DNA from: Burkholderiaceae bacterium
GTDB lineage: Bacteria > Pseudomonadota > Gammaproteobacteria > Burkholderiales > Burkholderiaceae_C
Length of the DNA stretch: 64,000 nucleotides
Direction: 5' to 3'
NCBI GenBank assembly: GCA_017992055.1
Contig: JAGOPK010000003.1
Span: 248,001 to 312,000, forward strand
Shown here one piece after another: positions 16,180 to 24,932 of this stretch. The position numbers were made by a program, and so were the translations under genes. Position 1 is the stretch's first letter; every line of letters begins with the position of its first letter. Below the pieces are notes generated by a model. That model was given only the letters and a program-made list of their open reading frames with translations, had not been told where the DNA came from and searched no databases.

Positions 16180-18306
16180 TCACACCGGGTGGTATCGCTG
16201 GTTGCGCGATGCCATCTCGCGCAGCTGGTCCGGCACCCGGTAACGCTCGCCATGCCTGGCGGCCAGGCCGTCGCAAAGGGCCACGAAGGCAGCGCTGCCG
16301 ATGCTGTCGATCTGGCCGATGGCCCCGCCCAGCGCGGCCGGAAAGCCCCAGCCCAGCAGCGATCCGACATCGGCGTCGCGCACGCTGCAGATGCCCTCGG
16401 CCACGCAGCGGGCCGCCTCGACGGATTGCGAGATCATCAGGCGCTGCCGCACCTCCTCGAACGAGGGCTGCACCTCGGCCAGCGGAAAGTGCTCGGCCAG
16501 GCCGGCCCAGGGCTTGCGCCCGCCGCCTTCGGCAAAGTCATGGAAGCCCTTGCCGGCCTTGCGGCCGATGCGTCCCAGCGTCTCGACCATCAGCGTCAGC
16601 ACCGCGTCCTGCGGCTGGGCCCGGTAGGCCTCCCCCTGGTCCCGGCGCGCCTGCAGCATCACCTTGTAGAACAGCTCGGCCGAGATGTCGTCGATCAGGG
16701 CCAGCGGTGGCATGGGCATGCCACTGGCGCGGCCGGCGTTCTCGATCAGCGCCGGGTTCACACCCTCGCCGACCATGCTCAGCGCCTCGTAGATGAACTG
16801 CGCAAACGCCCGGTTGCAGTAGAACGAGGGGCAGTCGTTGACGACGATGGGCGTCTTCTGGATGCGCCGGGCGAAGTCCAGCGCCTGGGCCAGCGCCACA
16901 TCGCCGGTCTGCCGGCCGCGGATGACTTCCAGCAGCGGCATCCTGTCCACCGGCGAGAAGAAGTGCAGGCCGATGAAACGCTCGCGCCGCTGCACCGCCT
17001 CGGCCAGGCCGCTGATCGACAAGGTGCTGGTGTTGGAGGCCAGCAGCGCATCGGGCGCCATCACCGCCTCGACTTGGGCCAGCAGCTCGGCCTTCACCGC
17101 GCGGTCTTCAAACACCGCCTCGATGACCAGCTCGCAGGGCCGCAGCGCCGCAACATCGGTGCCGGGCTGCACCCGCGCCAGCGTGGCATCGCGCTGGTCC
17201 GGCGTCAGCCGGCCCTTGGCCACCAGGCCGTCCATCAGCTTGCGGCCGTAGTCCTTGCCACGTTCCGCGCCTTGCTGCGTGGTGTCCAGCAACAGCACCT
17301 GCAGGCCGGCCTGGGCGCAGACATAGGCCAGGGCCGCGCCCATCATGCCCGCCCCCAGGATGCCGACCTGGCTGAACTGGCGCCGCGGCACGCCCTGGGG
17401 CCGGTCGGCCAGGCGGTTGGCATCGCCCATCGCATAGAACAGCGAGCGGATCATGTTCTTGGTCGGCACCGAGGTGGCCAGGCTGGCAAAGCGGCGCTGC
17501 TCGATCTTCAGCCCGGTGTCCAGGTCGACCTGGCAACCGTCGTAGACGCAGGCCAGGATCTGCTCGGGCGCCGGATACAGCCCCTGGGTCTTGCCCAGCA
17601 GTCCGCCGGCCATGCCGAAGAACAGCATCGTCGGGCCGGGCGACTGCGGCAGGCCGCCGGGCAGCTTGAAGCCCTTGGCGTCCCAGGGCTGCACCGCGGC
17701 ATCGGCCCCGGCCGCCAGCAGCCAGGCCCTGGCGCGGGGCAGCAGATCGGTGGCCGGCACCAGCTCGTCGACGATGCCAGCTTCGAGCGCCGCCGCCGGT
17801 GCCAGCTTCCTGCCCTCCAGCAGATACGGCAAGGCCTTGGCAATGCCGATCAGGCGCGGCAGGCGCTGCGTGCCGCCGGCCGCCGGCAGCAGGCCCAGGC
17901 CCACCTCGGGCAGGCCGAGCTGGATCTTGGGGTCGTCGGCCACGATGCGCCGGTGGCAGGCCAGGCAGATCTCCAACCCGCCGCCCAGGGCCGTGCCGTT
18001 GATGGCGGCGACAAAGGGCTTGCCGGACGTTTCCAGCCTGCGCAGGCTGCGGCTGATGGGGCCGGAGGCGGCCATGGCCTGCTCGGCCGTGCGGATGCCG
18101 CGGATCAGGTCCAGGTCACCGCCGGCGACAAAGTCCTTGCGCGACGAGGTGACGATGACGCCCCGCACGCCCGGATCGGCCAGCGCTCGCTGCACGGCCG
18201 CATCGAAGGCCGCGATCGAGACCGCGTTCAGCACATTCATCGGCCGGTCGGCCACGTTCCAGCTCAGCGTGCAGATACCGTCCGCATCCACCTGATAGTC
18301 GATCAT
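16180..18306 (-). CDS. Bifunctional enoyl-CoA hydratase / 3-hydroxyacyl-CoA dehydrogenase (FadJ/FadB type)
   Basis: A 708-residue multifunctional beta-oxidation enzyme. Residues 1-190 are a crotonase domain with the oxyanion-hole sequence INGTALGGGLEICLACHRRI near residue 105. Residues 300-480 are an NAD-binding 3-hydroxyacyl-CoA dehydrogenase domain (VGILGAGMMGAALAYVCAQA) with catalytic sequence IGLHFFSPVDRMPLLEVI near residue 425, followed by two C-terminal HCDH repeats. Length and domain order match FadB/FadJ alpha subunits. It is 12 nt downstream of the thiolase gene, so the pair forms a complete hydration-oxidation-thiolysis unit. Confidence 0.95.
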   Translation of the reverse strand: MIDYQVDADGICTLSWNVADRPMNVLNAVSIAAFDAAVQRALADPGVRGVIVTSSRKDFVAGGDLDLIRGIRTAEQAMAASGPISRSLRRLETSGKPFVAAINGTALGGGLEICLACHRRIVADDPKIQLGLPEVGLGLLPAAGGTQRLPRLIGIAKALPYLLEGRKLAPAAALEAGIVDELVPATDLLPRARAWLLAAGADAAVQPWDAKGFKLPGGLPQSPGPTMLFFGMAGGLLGKTQGLYPAPEQILACVYDGCQVDLDTGLKIEQRRFASLATSVPTKNMIRSLFYAMGDANRLADRPQGVPRRQFSQVGILGAGMMGAALAYVCAQAGLQVLLLDTTQQGAERGKDYGRKLMDGLVAKGRLTPDQRDATLARVQPGTDVAALRPCELVIEAVFEDRAVKAELLAQVEAVMAPDALLASNTSTLSISGLAEAVQRRERFIGLHFFSPVDRMPLLEVIRGRQTGDVALAQALDFARRIQKTPIVVNDCPSFYCNRAFAQFIYEALSMVGEGVNPALIENAGRASGMPMPPLALIDDISAELFYKVMLQARRDQGEAYRAQPQDAVLTLMVETLGRIGRKAGKGFHDFAEGGGRKPWAGLAEHFPLAEVQPSFEEVRQRLMISQSVEAARCVAEGICSVRDADVGSLLGWGFPAALGGAIGQIDSIGSAAFVALCDGLAARHGERYRVPDQLREMASRNQRYHPV

Positions 18307-18318
18307 GGCTGTGTTCCT

Positions 18319-19524
18319 TCAAACCCGTTCGATGAGCATCACCGTGCCCATGCCGCCGCCCACGCACAGCGTGACCAGGCCGGTGGCCAGGTTGCGGCGC
18401 TCCAGCTCGTCCAGCACCGTGCCCAGCAGCATCGCGCCGGTGGCGCCCAGCGGATGGCCCATGGCGATGGCCCCGCCGTTGACATTGACCTTGTCGTGCG
18501 GCACGCCCAGGTCGTCCATGAAGCGCAGCACCACCGCGGCGAAGGCCTCGTTGCACTCGAACAGATCGACGTCCGACACCGCCATGCGGGCGCGTTGCAG
18601 CGCCTTGCGCGCGGCCTGGGCCGGCGCGGTGAGCATGATCGTGGGCTCACTGCCCACGGTGCCGAAGGAGAGCACGCGGGCGCGCGGCTTCAGGCCCAGC
18701 CGCAGGCCGGCGTCGGCATTGCCGATCAGCACCGCCGCGGCGCCATCGACGATGCCCGACGAGTTGCCCGCGTGGTGCACATGCTCGATGGCCGCCAGCT
18801 GGGGATAGCGCTGCAGCGCCACCGCATCGAAGCCCAGCTTCTGGCCCTGCAGCGTGAACGAGGGCTCCAGCCGGGCCAGCGAGGCCAGCGTGGTATCGCC
18901 ACGCACATGCTCGTCGCGGTCCAGGATAGTCAGGCCGTTGTCGTCCGTCACCGGCACGACGGAGCGTGCAAAGCGGCCCTCGGCCCAGGCCGCCGCGGCA
19001 CGTTGCTGGCTGGCGACGGCATAGCCGTCCAGGTCGTCCCGGCCGTAGCCGTGCAGCGTGGCAATCAGGTCGGCCGAGACGCCCTGCGGCACGATACGGT
19101 TGGGAATGGTGATCTGCGGGTCGGTGACCCAGGCACCGCCGCCGGCGAACATCGGCACGCGCGACATGCTTTCGACACCGCCGCCGACCAGCAGATCCGC
19201 CTGCCCGGCCATCACCATGGCCGAGGCGAAGTTGCAGGCCTCCAGGCCCGAGCCGCAGAAGCGGTTGAGCTGCACGCCGGGCACCTCGTGGTAGCCGGCG
19301 GCAAATGCCGCGGCCTTGGCGATGTTGGAGGCCTGCTCCAGCGAAGGCTCGCCGCAGCCGAGGATCACGTCGTTGATTTCGGCCAGCGGCAGCGCATGCC
19401 GCTCGCGCAGGGCGCGCAGCGGGGCGGCGGCCAGCCGCGCCGGGCCCACCTCGTGCAGGCTGCCGCTGGCGCGGCCACGGCCGCGCGGCGTGCGCACGGC
19501 GTCGAAGATGAAGGCATGGCTCAT
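18319..19524 (-). CDS. Acetyl-CoA acyltransferase (thiolase, FadA type)
   Basis: A 401-residue thiolase that cleaves 3-ketoacyl-CoA. The nucleophilic Cys90 lies in NRFCGSGLEACNFA, the catalytic His in NGGAIAMGHPLGATGAM near residue 350, and the second Cys in LCVGGGMGTVMLIERV at the C-terminus. It is the first gene of a two-gene operon with the FadJ-type enzyme and has its own 135-bp upstream region containing a 15-mer also found upstream of the binding-protein operon at 24827. Confidence 0.95.
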   Translation of the reverse strand: MSHAFIFDAVRTPRGRGRASGSLHEVGPARLAAAPLRALRERHALPLAEINDVILGCGEPSLEQASNIAKAAAFAAGYHEVPGVQLNRFCGSGLEACNFASAMVMAGQADLLVGGGVESMSRVPMFAGGGAWVTDPQITIPNRIVPQGVSADLIATLHGYGRDDLDGYAVASQQRAAAAWAEGRFARSVVPVTDDNGLTILDRDEHVRGDTTLASLARLEPSFTLQGQKLGFDAVALQRYPQLAAIEHVHHAGNSSGIVDGAAAVLIGNADAGLRLGLKPRARVLSFGTVGSEPTIMLTAPAQAARKALQRARMAVSDVDLFECNEAFAAVVLRFMDDLGVPHDKVNVNGGAIAMGHPLGATGAMLLGTVLDELERRNLATGLVTLCVGGGMGTVMLIERV

Positions 19525-19605
19525 GGGCGTCGGAACTCCGTGGCCGCGCGACGGCCGGGTTGGCTGGGTTCAGAGCCTGATGCTCGCGGCGGCGGCCCGC
19601 GGCCA

Positions 19606-19620
19606 CATCGTCCGATGCGA
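19606..19620. promoter_or_regulatory. Repeated 15-mer CATCGTCCGATGCGA, copy 1 (candidate activator site)
   Basis: An exact 15-bp match to 24902-24916. It lies 82 bp upstream of the thiolase start codon; copy 2 lies 75 bp upstream of the binding-protein start, in the same orientation relative to its gene. It contains the short palindrome ATCG-TC-CGAT. The LuxR-type activator gene lies between the two copies, so it is the obvious candidate binder. Confidence 0.5.
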
Positions 19621-19641
19621 CAGTTCGGGCCGCTCCGGCCC

Positions 19642-19668
19642 TCAGGCCCGTCAGGCCCCTCAGGCCAT
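19642..19668. repeat. Short 9-bp tandem repeat at the LuxR stop
   Basis: TCAGGCCCG, TCAGGCCCC and TCAGGCCAT lie head to tail; the third unit contains the stop codon of the LuxR-type gene on the minus strand. It is a simple low-complexity repeat with no recognisable function. Confidence 0.4.
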
Positions 19669-22467
19669 CAGCCTGGCGCGGCGCGCGATGGCGATGGCCT
19701 CCATGCGATTGCGCGCATCGAGCTTGACGTTGATGTTGCGCAGATGCGAGCGCACAGTGGTCTCGGCGACGAACAGACGCTCGGCCAGCTCGGCGTTGGA
19801 CAGGCCCTCGGCGGCCAGGCTCAGCACCTGCAGCTCCTTGCGCGTGAGCAGGTCGTGCGGCGGCGGCACGGCCCCGCCAGGGCGCGGCTCCAGTCCCGGT
19901 CCTGTCCTGGCCTGGCCGTCCGGCTCCGGCAGCAGGCGGGCCATGAAGCCCGAGAAGGCCGGACCCCCGGCCGCACCCCCGCCCTGCGCCAGCAGATCGG
20001 GCTGCGCCCGCAGCTCGCGCAGCATGGCCAGCACCGGCTCACCTTCGTCGATGAAGGCCCGCACAAAGCCCTCGGCGCAGGCGAAACGCACGCCCTCGGC
20101 CAGCAGCCGCATCGCGCGCCTGCGGTCGCCTTCGCGCCACGTGGCCTGGGCCAGCAGCAGACGCAGCGTCAGCGCGCGGCGCAGCCGGCCTGCGCGCTCG
20201 GCAGCGTCCAGCTCGCGCCGCAGGGCGGGCAGCACCTCGCCGGCCCGGCCGCTGCGGAGGGCCCAGCGGGCCTCGGCCACGTCGTGGGTCTCGACCTCGT
20301 TGGCGCGCATGGCCAGCCGGGCCACGCGCGCCCACAGCCCGGGGTCGGCGCAGCGGTCCAGCTCGGCACGGGCGGCGCCCAGGCGGCCGGCCAGCGTCAG
20401 CTGCCGCGCCCGCTCGATGCGCGCGCTGGCGATCACGCGGGGCAGGCCACTGCCGTGGCCGATGTGCTCCAGCGCGGCCAGCAGCTGCTCGGCATGGTCG
20501 GCATCGCCACGCTCGTGCACGATGCGCGCCATGGTCACGTGGGCGGTGATGAGCTGATCGGGAATGCCCACGCGGCGGATCAGGGGGATGTAGACCACCA
20601 GCAGCCGCTCGGCCTGGGCGCATTGGCCGCTTTCATACAAGGCCTCGGCCAGCGGCACGCCGATCAGCGCATTGCCGCTGGTGGCGCGGGCCATGTCCAG
20701 GGCCCAGCTGTTGGCCGCGGCACCCGGCACGCCGGCGCTGGCGGCCTGGCGCAGGCCGGCAATGGCCTGGCGCAAGCGCCCCTGCACCAGCGAGACCGCG
20801 GCTTCCGTGGCCTCGGACATGGCGAAGTTGAACGGGCCGACTTCCTCGCCGGCGCCCGGGGCAGCCCCCTTGACAGCGGCCGGGCGCCGCGCCGCATCGG
20901 CGAATCGCAGCGCGTCCTGGTGACGCCCGGTGTTCAGCGCCAGATTGGCCAGGGTCACATCGACGAAACCGCTGACGAAGCTCAGCCCGGGCGGCACGGC
21001 GCACGCCAGCTCGGCGGCCCGGGGCAAGGCCTCCTCGATGCGATCCGACAGCACCAGCAGCAGCAGGCGCAGGGCCTGGCAGTGGGCGCGCACCACCGGA
21101 TCGGCGATCTCTGCAGCCTCCAGCCGCTCCAGCCACGGTGCGGCCTCGCGCGCGCCCCGCGCCAGGCACACCGACCAGGCATGCATGACCTGCAGCAAGG
21201 GATGCGATGTCAGGCCACCTCTTTCCATCAGGGGATCGAGCCAGCGTGCCAGCAGCCTGACCCGCCCCTGCTCCAGCAATGCGGGCGCATGGCAGGCCAG
21301 CAAGGCGATGGCCCGGGCCGAGTCGCCCGACTGCAGTGCGTGGTCGATCGCCGGCACCGGCCGGCCGCGGTCCGCGTACCAGGCGCAGGCGGCCAGGTGC
21401 ATGGCAGGCACTTCGCTGCCCAGCTGGCGCGCGGCCTGCCCGCGCAGGAACTGGCCGAACATGCCGTGGTAGCGGTAGAGGCTGCGGTCGTCCTGCAGTG
21501 CGATCAGGAACAGGTGCGCCCGGTCCAGCCGGTCCAGCATCTGCTGGCTGTCATGGCGGGCGCACACGGCATCGCACAGCGATGCGTCGAACTCGTCCAG
21601 CAGGCTGGTGCGCAGCAGAAAGTCGCGCACCTCGGCCGGCTGGCGGGCCAGCACGTCGTCGGACAGGTAGTCGACCACCGCGGCATTCGAGCCCGAGAAG
21701 CCGGCAATGAAACGATGGGCATCGCTGCGCTCCAGCAGCGACACCGAGGCCAGCCACAGGGCCACGGCCCAGCCCTCGGTGCTGCGGTGCAGGCGCTGCA
21801 GGTCGTCCGCAGCCAGTGCCAGGCCCCGGCGCCGGCGCAGGAACTCCTCGGTCTCGCGCTCGCTGAAGCGCAGCTGCGCGGGATCGATGTCGAGCAGCCG
21901 GCCGCGCGCGCGCAAACGGCCCAGGCCCAGTTCGGGCGCACAGCGGGCGCCCACGATCAGCTGCACGCCGCGCGGCAGCTGATCGATCAGCTCTCGCACC
22001 AGGGCCAGCACCTCGGGGTTCTGCAGCGCCTCGAAGTCGTCCAGGAAGATCGCCAGCGGCTGCTCGCGTGCCGCCAGGCCGGCGATCAGCTGCAGCGCCA
22101 GCGCCTCGGTGCCCGTCGCATCGGTGCACGGGTCCGGGCTCTGCAGCCCCGGCACCCCGGGCGCGGGCGCCGTCGCCAGGGCCATGGCCAGCGCCGCCAG
22201 CAGGCGCCCCGCATCGTTGTCGGCGCCATCCAGCGTCAGCCAGACCGTGGGCACGCCGGTCTCGGCCAGCCGTTCGCGCAGCTGCAGCATGACCGTGGTC
22301 TTGCCGAAGCCCGCCGGAGCGCGCAGCAGCACCAGGCGGGCCGAACCGGCATGGAAGAGGCGCTCGACCAGCTCGGTGCGCGGCAGGTCGTGCGCACCGG
22401 CCTGGGGGATGCGCAGCTTGCGCGGCCGCGCGAGCGGCTCAGGCGCGGCCGTAGAGGGTGACCACAC
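19660..22467 (-). CDS. MalT/AlkS-like ATP-dependent LuxR-family transcriptional activator
   Basis: A roughly 935-residue STAND-type regulator. The N-terminal NTPase has a Walker A motif (RAPAGFGKTTVMLQL) about 45 residues in and sensor-like sequence LAIFLDDFEAL. A long middle region of helical TPR-like repeats binds the inducer in MalT and AlkS. The C-terminus is a LuxR helix-turn-helix (LTRKELQVLSLAAEGLSNAE, then VRSHLRNINVKL). The start is uncertain: GTG 22467 or GTG 22476 give the usual N-terminus and overlap the thiolase 3' end by 29-38 nt; longer versions run through the thiolase gene out of frame. Relatives activate alkane, maltose or acetoin catabolism, so local fatty- or ring-acid genes are likely targets. 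Confidence 0.88.
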   Translation of the reverse strand: MWSPSTAAPEPLARPRKLRIPQAGAHDLPRTELVERLFHAGSARLVLLRAPAGFGKTTVMLQLRERLAETGVPTVWLTLDGADNDAGRLLAALAMALATAPAPGVPGLQSPDPCTDATGTEALALQLIAGLAAREQPLAIFLDDFEALQNPEVLALVRELIDQLPRGVQLIVGARCAPELGLGRLRARGRLLDIDPAQLRFSERETEEFLRRRRGLALAADDLQRLHRSTEGWAVALWLASVSLLERSDAHRFIAGFSGSNAAVVDYLSDDVLARQPAEVRDFLLRTSLLDEFDASLCDAVCARHDSQQMLDRLDRAHLFLIALQDDRSLYRYHGMFGQFLRGQAARQLGSEVPAMHLAACAWYADRGRPVPAIDHALQSGDSARAIALLACHAPALLEQGRVRLLARWLDPLMERGGLTSHPLLQVMHAWSVCLARGAREAAPWLERLEAAEIADPVVRAHCQALRLLLLVLSDRIEEALPRAAELACAVPPGLSFVSGFVDVTLANLALNTGRHQDALRFADAARRPAAVKGAAPGAGEEVGPFNFAMSEATEAAVSLVQGRLRQAIAGLRQAASAGVPGAAANSWALDMARATSGNALIGVPLAEALYESGQCAQAERLLVVYIPLIRRVGIPDQLITAHVTMARIVHERGDADHAEQLLAALEHIGHGSGLPRVIASARIERARQLTLAGRLGAARAELDRCADPGLWARVARLAMRANEVETHDVAEARWALRSGRAGEVLPALRRELDAAERAGRLRRALTLRLLLAQATWREGDRRRAMRLLAEGVRFACAEGFVRAFIDEGEPVLAMLRELRAQPDLLAQGGGAAGGPAFSGFMARLLPEPDGQARTGPGLEPRPGGAVPPPHDLLTRKELQVLSLAAEGLSNAELAERLFVAETTVRSHLRNINVKLDARNRMEAIAIARRARLMA

Positions 22468-23635
22468 AGGCCCCACCCAAGCCCAGGTTGTGCTGCAGCG
22501 CCAGTGCGGCATCCTGCACCTGGCGGGCGCCGGCACTGCCGCGCAGCTGCCAGACCAGCTCGGCGCACTGGGCAAGCCCGGTGGCGCCCAGCGGATGGCC
22601 CTTGGACAGCAGGCCGCCGGACGGGTTGGTGACCACCCGACCGCCATAGGTGTTGGCATCGGAGCAGACGAAGGCCTCGGCCTCGCCCTCGGCCACCAGG
22701 CCCAGCGCCTCGTAGCTGAGCAGCTCGTTGGCGGTGAAGCAGTCGTGCAGCTCGACCACCGGAATGTCCTCGGGCCCGATGCCGGCGGCTTCGTACACCG
22801 CGCGGGCGGCGCGCCGGGTCATGTCGAAGCCGACCAGGCGGCGCATGTCGCGCTCGTCGAAGCTGCTGTTGCGGTCGGTGGTCATGGCCTGGGCCAGGAT
22901 GCGCACGGCCGGACGCAGCCCCGAGCGCCTTGCGAACTCGGGCGAGCAGAGCACGGCCGCGGCGCCGCCGCAGGTGGGCGGGCAGCACTGCAGGCGCGTC
23001 AGCGGATCGAACACAGTTGGCGAGGCCAGCACCTCGTCCACGGTCAGCGGCTGGCGGAACACGGCCAGCGGGTTGTTCGCCGCATGGCGCCGGGCCTTGA
23101 CCGCGATGCGCGCAAAGGTCTCGGGCCGGGTGCCATAGAGCCGGGCATGCAGCCGGCCCGCGCCACCAAACAGCTGGGCCGCCACCGGCGCCTGCGCATC
23201 GCATCCCTGCACCTCGGCCATGGTGTCGAGCAGGCGCTGCGAAGGATCGGGGCGGTCCTTGAAGTGCACGCCCAGCGCACCCGGCTGCATCTGCTCGAAG
23301 CCCAGCGCCAGCACGCATTCGGCCGCGCCGCTGGCCACGGCCTGGCGCGCCAGGTACAGCGCGGTGGAGCCGGTGGCGCAGTTGTTGTTGACGTTGACGA
23401 TGGGAATGCCGCTGAGCCCGACCTGGTACAGCGCCGCCTGGCCGCTGCACGAATCGCCGTAGACGAAGCCCACGAAGGCCTGATCGACCTGGGCGTAGTC
23501 GATGCCGGCATCGGCCAGCGCCGCCTTGGCCGCGCCCGCGCCCAGCAGCGGGTAGGCCTGTGTCGCCGAGGGCTTGACGAAGGGCAGCATGCCCACGCCG
23601 GCCACCAGCACGTCCCGTGTGTGCAGGCTGCTCAC
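22439..23635 (-). CDS. SCP-2-type (lipid-transfer-like) thiolase
   Basis: A 398-residue thiolase-fold protein of the sterol-carrier/non-specific lipid-transfer group, which cleaves branched or ring-bearing 3-ketoacyl-CoA, or in some pathways acts as an aldolase partner. The reactive Cys86 is in VNVNNNCATGSTAL. Other signatures are VELHDCFTANELLSYEALGL and GGLLSKGHPLGATGLAQC near the C-terminus. GTG 23635 is chosen because AAGGAG lies 8-9 nt upstream; an in-frame ATG at 23665 would overlap the preceding gene. It follows the binding-protein gene by 13 nt and overlaps the LuxR-type gene, so the three form one operon. Confidence 0.9.
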   Translation of the reverse strand: MSSLHTRDVLVAGVGMLPFVKPSATQAYPLLGAGAAKAALADAGIDYAQVDQAFVGFVYGDSCSGQAALYQVGLSGIPIVNVNNNCATGSTALYLARQAVASGAAECVLALGFEQMQPGALGVHFKDRPDPSQRLLDTMAEVQGCDAQAPVAAQLFGGAGRLHARLYGTRPETFARIAVKARRHAANNPLAVFRQPLTVDEVLASPTVFDPLTRLQCCPPTCGGAAAVLCSPEFARRSGLRPAVRILAQAMTTDRNSSFDERDMRRLVGFDMTRRAARAVYEAAGIGPEDIPVVELHDCFTANELLSYEALGLVAEGEAEAFVCSDANTYGGRVVTNPSGGLLSKGHPLGATGLAQCAELVWQLRGSAGARQVQDAALALQHNLGLGGACVVTLYGRA

Positions 23636-23648
23636 CGCGTCGGCTCCT

Positions 23649-24827
23649 TCAGCGCATTTCGGCATAGTCGAGCACGATCTTCCAACGCCCGTCCTGCAGC
23701 TGCGACAAGCGCGCCTCGCTCGATCCCAGGTGCTTGGTCGGCGAGAAGCTCAGTGCGGGCATGCCGAAGATGTCGGACGGCATCGTCATGCCCTCCAGCG
23801 TGCTGGCCAGGCTCTCGGTGCTGAGCTTGGGGCCGGTGCGCTGCAGCGCACTGATCAGGCGGTCGATGATGATGTAGCCGTAGGCCGAGAAGATGTTCGG
23901 CGCCTCGCCGGTGGCGGTCTTGTACTTGGTGGCCCAGAAGCGCACCGGCTGGGTGGCGTCGTCTTCGTACGGGAAGGCGGCGGTCATGGTCGAGTACACG
24001 CCGTCCATGGCCTTGCCGCCCAGCTTGGGGATCAGGTCGGTGTAGGCCGCCACCGAGGTCAGAAAGGTCGGGTTGAAGCCGATCTTGCGTGCCTCGGCGA
24101 TGCTGCCCACGGTCTCGCGGATCACCGTGCCGAGCACGACGAAGTCGCAGCCGGCCTGCTTCAGCCGCGCCATCTGCGACGAGAACTCGGTGGCCCCGCG
24201 CTTGTAGGTGGTGCGCTCGGCAAACTCCACGCCGATGCTCTTGAGGCCCAGCTCGGCGCCGCGCATCACCTCCAGGCCGAACTCGTCGTCCTGGTACAGC
24301 GTGCAGGCCTTGCCGGACTTCTTCTCCTTGTAGAGCCGCGGCACGGCACGCGACATCTGCTCGACATAGGACGAGACGAAGGCGAACTTCAGCTTGTTCA
24401 CCGGCTCGTACATCTCGCGCGCCAGCGTCATCGGAAAGAAGTTCATCACATTGGCCTGGGTCAGCACCGGCAGCGCCGCATTTGTCGGCGCGGTGCCCAG
24501 CAGACCGGCCATGACGAAGATCTTGTCCTGCGTGACCAGCTTCTGCGCCGCCAGCACGGCGCGCTTGGGGTCATAGCCCGAGTCCTCGATCAGCAGGCGG
24601 ATCTTGCGGCCATGCACGCCACCCTGCTCGTTGACCTCGGCGATGCGCAGGTTGGCGCCGTTGCGCAGGCCCTTGCCATAGGGCGCCAGCGGGCCCGACA
24701 GATCGGTGATCGAGCCGACCAGGATCTCGGACTTGCTGACCCCCTGGGTCTGCGCGGCGGCCGGCAGACAGAGCAGGCTCATCATCAGCCCGGCCGCTGC
24801 ACCGATGGCGATGTGGATTCGGTTCAT
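23649..24827 (-). CDS. LivK-type periplasmic substrate-binding protein of a branched-chain-type ABC importer
   Basis: A 392-residue type I periplasmic binding protein with a signal peptide (MNRIHIAIGAAAGLMMSLLC, cleavage after PAAAQ). The mature start SKSEILVGSITDLSGPLAPY is typical of LivK/AmiC-like receptors for amino acids or aromatic acids. The ATG follows AGGAGACACAAGC. No permease or ATPase genes are adjacent; the only LivFGHM set is 14 kb away. The next genes are an SCP-2 thiolase and a LuxR activator, so this receptor is probably an alternative specificity subunit feeding the same catabolic system. Confidence 0.92.
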   Translation of the reverse strand: MNRIHIAIGAAAGLMMSLLCLPAAAQTQGVSKSEILVGSITDLSGPLAPYGKGLRNGANLRIAEVNEQGGVHGRKIRLLIEDSGYDPKRAVLAAQKLVTQDKIFVMAGLLGTAPTNAALPVLTQANVMNFFPMTLAREMYEPVNKLKFAFVSSYVEQMSRAVPRLYKEKKSGKACTLYQDDEFGLEVMRGAELGLKSIGVEFAERTTYKRGATEFSSQMARLKQAGCDFVVLGTVIRETVGSIAEARKIGFNPTFLTSVAAYTDLIPKLGGKAMDGVYSTMTAAFPYEDDATQPVRFWATKYKTATGEAPNIFSAYGYIIIDRLISALQRTGPKLSTESLASTLEGMTMPSDIFGMPALSFSPTKHLGSSEARLSQLQDGRWKIVLDYAEMR

Positions 24828-24841
24828 GCTTGTGTCTCCTC

Positions 24842-24863
24842 TCGGCACTTTCGGCACTTTCGG
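24842..24863. repeat. Tandem 9-bp repeat in the leader of the binding-protein operon
   Basis: TCGGCACTT occurs twice head to tail (24842-24850, 24851-24859) followed by a partial TCGG. It lies 15-36 bp upstream of the start codon, within the presumed 5' leader. Function is unknown. Confidence 0.4.
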
Positions 24864-24866
24864 GTG

Positions 24867-24884
24867 GGAACACCATCGTGTTCC
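24867..24884. promoter_or_regulatory. Perfect inverted repeat GGAACAC-CATC-GTGTTCC
   Basis: Seven-base perfect arms with a 4-bp spacer, 40-57 bp upstream of the binding-protein start. The position suits a repressor operator over the core promoter. The sequence is unrelated to the TAGTCCG operator used further along, so a different regulator is implied. Confidence 0.45.
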
Positions 24885-24901
24885 GCCGGCCTGCCCGCCC
24901 T

Positions 24902-24916
24902 CATCGTCCGATGCGA
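24902..24916. promoter_or_regulatory. Repeated 15-mer CATCGTCCGATGCGA, copy 2 (candidate activator site)
   Basis: An exact copy of 19606-19620. Here it is extended into a dyad, TCATCG-TCCGATG-CGATGA (24901-24919). It lies 75 bp upstream of the start of the operon that encodes the LuxR-type activator, consistent with autoregulation. Confidence 0.5.
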
Positions 24917-24932
24917 TGAATCGCCCCCGGGT

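Noticed and set aside
19642-19668. CRISPR-like repeat
   Set aside because: Units are 9 bp, directly abutting with no spacers, and overlap a stop codon.
16189-22461. A 2090-codon open frame on the plus strand across the beta-oxidation genes
   Set aside because: It is antisense to three well-supported genes and is rich in His, Gln, Arg and Gly without any domain; long antisense frames are expected at this GC content and codon bias.
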